This document shows, one piece after another, positions 37,001 to 37,451 of a stretch of 37,451 nt of DNA (positions are counted from its first letter, which is position 1; every line of letters begins with the position of its first letter). The position numbers were made by a program, and so were the translations under genes. The notes beneath the pieces were generated by a model. That model did no database searches and was not told the DNA's origin. It saw only the letters and a list, made by a program, of their open reading frames with translations. The stretch is from Clostridia bacterium. GTDB taxonomy: Bacteria > Bacillota > Clostridia > Oscillospirales > Acutalibacteraceae. The DNA is taken from NCBI GenBank assembly GCA_017395425.1, contig JAFPUM010000009.1:1-37451 (forward strand). The letters are read 5' to 3'.

Positions 37001-37451
37001 ACCCTCAGCGATACCAACAACGGACGCTATATGCGCTGTGTCCTCACCGACAAGTACGGCAATATTGTCACCACGGATACCGTCTCCCTGAAAATGGCAA
37101 CGCTGACCGTGACCGGTCAGCCCGCTTCCGTCATCGGCAAAAAGGGCGATGCCGTGGCGCTGACCGTGACCGCCAAAGGGGAAGATATCGCCTATCAGTG
37201 GCAGATGTCGGACGACGGGGGCAAAACGTGGCGCAGCAGCAAGGGCACCGAGGCGACCTATCGCACCACCCTCAGCGATACCAACAACGGACGCTATATG
37301 CGCTGTGTCCTCACCGACAAGTACGGCAACACCGTCACCACCAGCGTTGTCTCCATGAAAATGGCGACGCTGACCGTGACCGGTCAGCCCGCTTCCGTCA
37401 TCGGCAAAAAGGGCGATGCCGTGGCGCTGACCGTGACCGCCAAAGGGGAAG
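34004..37451 (+). CDS. Secreted paralogue with at least nine Ig-like repeats, candidate catalytic Cys lost (3' end outside window)
   Basis: Open from TTG 34004 (after GTGGGG) to the window end, at least 1149 residues. Signal peptide, NlpC/CHAP-like region and C-type-lectin fold align with the upstream paralogue residue by residue over the first ~140 positions. Where the paralogue has Cys68 (YSCAGF), this one reads YSSESY, while His119 and the EQN are kept. In the lectin domain WND is replaced by WCV. Nine full Ig-like repeats and part of a tenth follow, starting ITKQPED, FIEHPAS, VTRQPES, ITRQPES, ITEQPVS, VTEQPAS, ITEQPVS and VTGQPAS (twice complete). The last repeats are nearly identical at DNA level. 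It is probably a non-catalytic adhesin or decoy (inference). It has its own promoter. Confidence 0.85.
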   Translation, partial: MKKKLSALLPALSLTTAVAMAFPAPVFAASVQATVPVTEDVQEVDWFHDIPAVYIPGLNNSDTGNYSSESYVRNFYGYVYGIIPDNLVPGATPVDAAGDTTFDLIQTPRPGDIGNQGTHWFIVKEVNGDGTFTVIEQNRKWNDGTATLTYVNRRVSYATESDLRFFRWSDGWELPEDDTLSTDRMLSAGGRTYALFNDVLTWSDAKEKCEALGGHLVTITTAGEQKIVNALTGKGARPAYWIGLTDQANENSFQWVTGESFSYANWKDGAPANDSTRNWVQMAADNKWCVSSQFDAATAIGFLCEWDRPGYLGAPDLLNITKQPEDGIAGEGCPVSIEIGTDSDDVSYRWQTSDDLGDTWINTSQRTSVYTDIMTESTEGRLVRCIVTDQYGSRITSKSARMILSRVRFIEHPASAAGHYGDTVSFTPVVSDDGLTYLWQISDDEGQTWLDTEVTDATYSAVLDEFNNGRAVRCTVTNRYGAQATSHAAFMRLTNLTVTRQPESVTAASGETVTFTVGAEGEDVTYQWQLSDDDGRTWEDTDVTDSTYTDTMTDAIDGCRIRCVITDAYGISVNSDAALMRMARLGITRQPESAAAKDGDTVTFTVGAEGEGVTCRWEISDDAGSSWQPTSVTGDTYTDTLSDQTDGRMVRCVVTDSYGNTVTSDAVSMKLAVLTITEQPVSASGKDGDIVSFTVTAESDGLTDGLTYQWQTSDNQGKTWQRSSVTGDTFTDMLDDRNDGRMVRCVVKDRYGNTVTSDAVSMKIAILTVTEQPASVVAKKGDKVTFTVKGEGEGLTYQWQTSEDEGTLWQSVSATSDTYTVTLTADNNGQWVRCVITDRFGSTVITEAASMSISSLAITEQPVSVTAKKGDKVTFSVAADGDDLTCQWQFSDDAGKTWQDADATGLVFTDTLGDGNNGRQMRCVVTDSYGNTVTSDTVTMKMATLTVTGQPASVIGKKGDAVALTVTAKGEDVTYQWQMSDDAGKTWRSSKGTEATYRTTLSDTNNGRYMRCVLTDKYGNIVTTDTVSLKMATLTVTGQPASVIGKKGDAVALTVTAKGEDIAYQWQMSDDGGKTWRSSKGTEATYRTTLSDTNNGRYMRCVLTDKYGNTVTTSVVSMKMATLTVTGQPASVIGKKGDAVALTVTAKGE
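36833..37451 (+). repeat. Near-identical 267-bp tandem repeats within the Ig-like gene
   Basis: The motif ACGCTGACCGTGACCGGTCA recurs at 36833, 37100 and 37367, exactly 267 bp (89 codons) apart. The repeats differ at only a few positions (for example GTCACG against ATCGCC), far less than the older repeats upstream. This points to recent duplication continuing past the window. Confidence 0.92.

Overview
The window looks like a chromosomal segment of a Gram-positive Clostridia bacterium, probably of the Oscillospiraceae/Ruminococcaceae group (inference). The supporting signs are near-consensus sigma-A promoters, strong GGAGG ribosome binding sites, a T-box leader, HPr with the regulatory Ser46, a split purC/purF/purB set, many TTG starts, and a GC-rich core broken by AT-rich spacers. 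No rRNA or tRNA genes and no CRISPR array were seen.

Layout. 1-435: two converging copies of a hairpin-array repeat, then an AI-2E family membrane protein (minus strand). 1.9-6.4 kb: the SRP/ribosome-maturation operon ylxM-ffh-rpsP-khpA-rimM-trmD, with a repeat array between ylxM and ffh and a MITE-like palindrome between ffh and rpsP. 6.4-8.9 kb: an AT-rich spacer, HPr, and a TrmA/RlmD-family rRNA uracil methyltransferase. 8.8-10.8 kb: a lower-GC restriction-modification cassette (cytosine methyltransferase plus NgoBV/NlaIV-like endonuclease) inserted in the 3' end of rlmD and bounded by a 16-bp direct repeat. 10.9-16.4 kb: Fic protein, a second MITE copy, a solute-binding/EAL-stub chimera, an unknown membrane-anchored protein, a MerR/TipAS regulator, a HAD-like protein and an HEYGH membrane protein. 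16.5-19.4 kb (minus): trpB2 under a Trp T-box, then a membrane protein/XRE/DUF2975 operon. 20-23.5 kb: a small conserved protein, an FMN-bind-like protein and a 766-residue lipoprotein. 23.7-26.3 kb (minus): a TIR-TM protein, a membrane protein and prfB. 26.5-31.4 kb: a Cys-motif protein, purC, purF and purB. 31.4-37.45 kb: a lipoprotein and two paralogous secreted proteins with an NlpC/CHAP-like domain, a C-type-lectin fold and Ig-like repeats; the second runs off the window.

Strongest points for a second look: (1) the R-M cassette in the rlmD 3' end, with the displaced original C-terminal codons still readable downstream; (2) a family of modular hairpin-array repeats that always starts at a gene 3' end and in one fixed orientation; (3) a gene joining a solute-binding domain directly to the last ~55 residues of an EAL domain; (4) the paralogous secreted pair, in which the second copy lost the candidate catalytic Cys and the lectin WND motif and expanded its Ig repeats.
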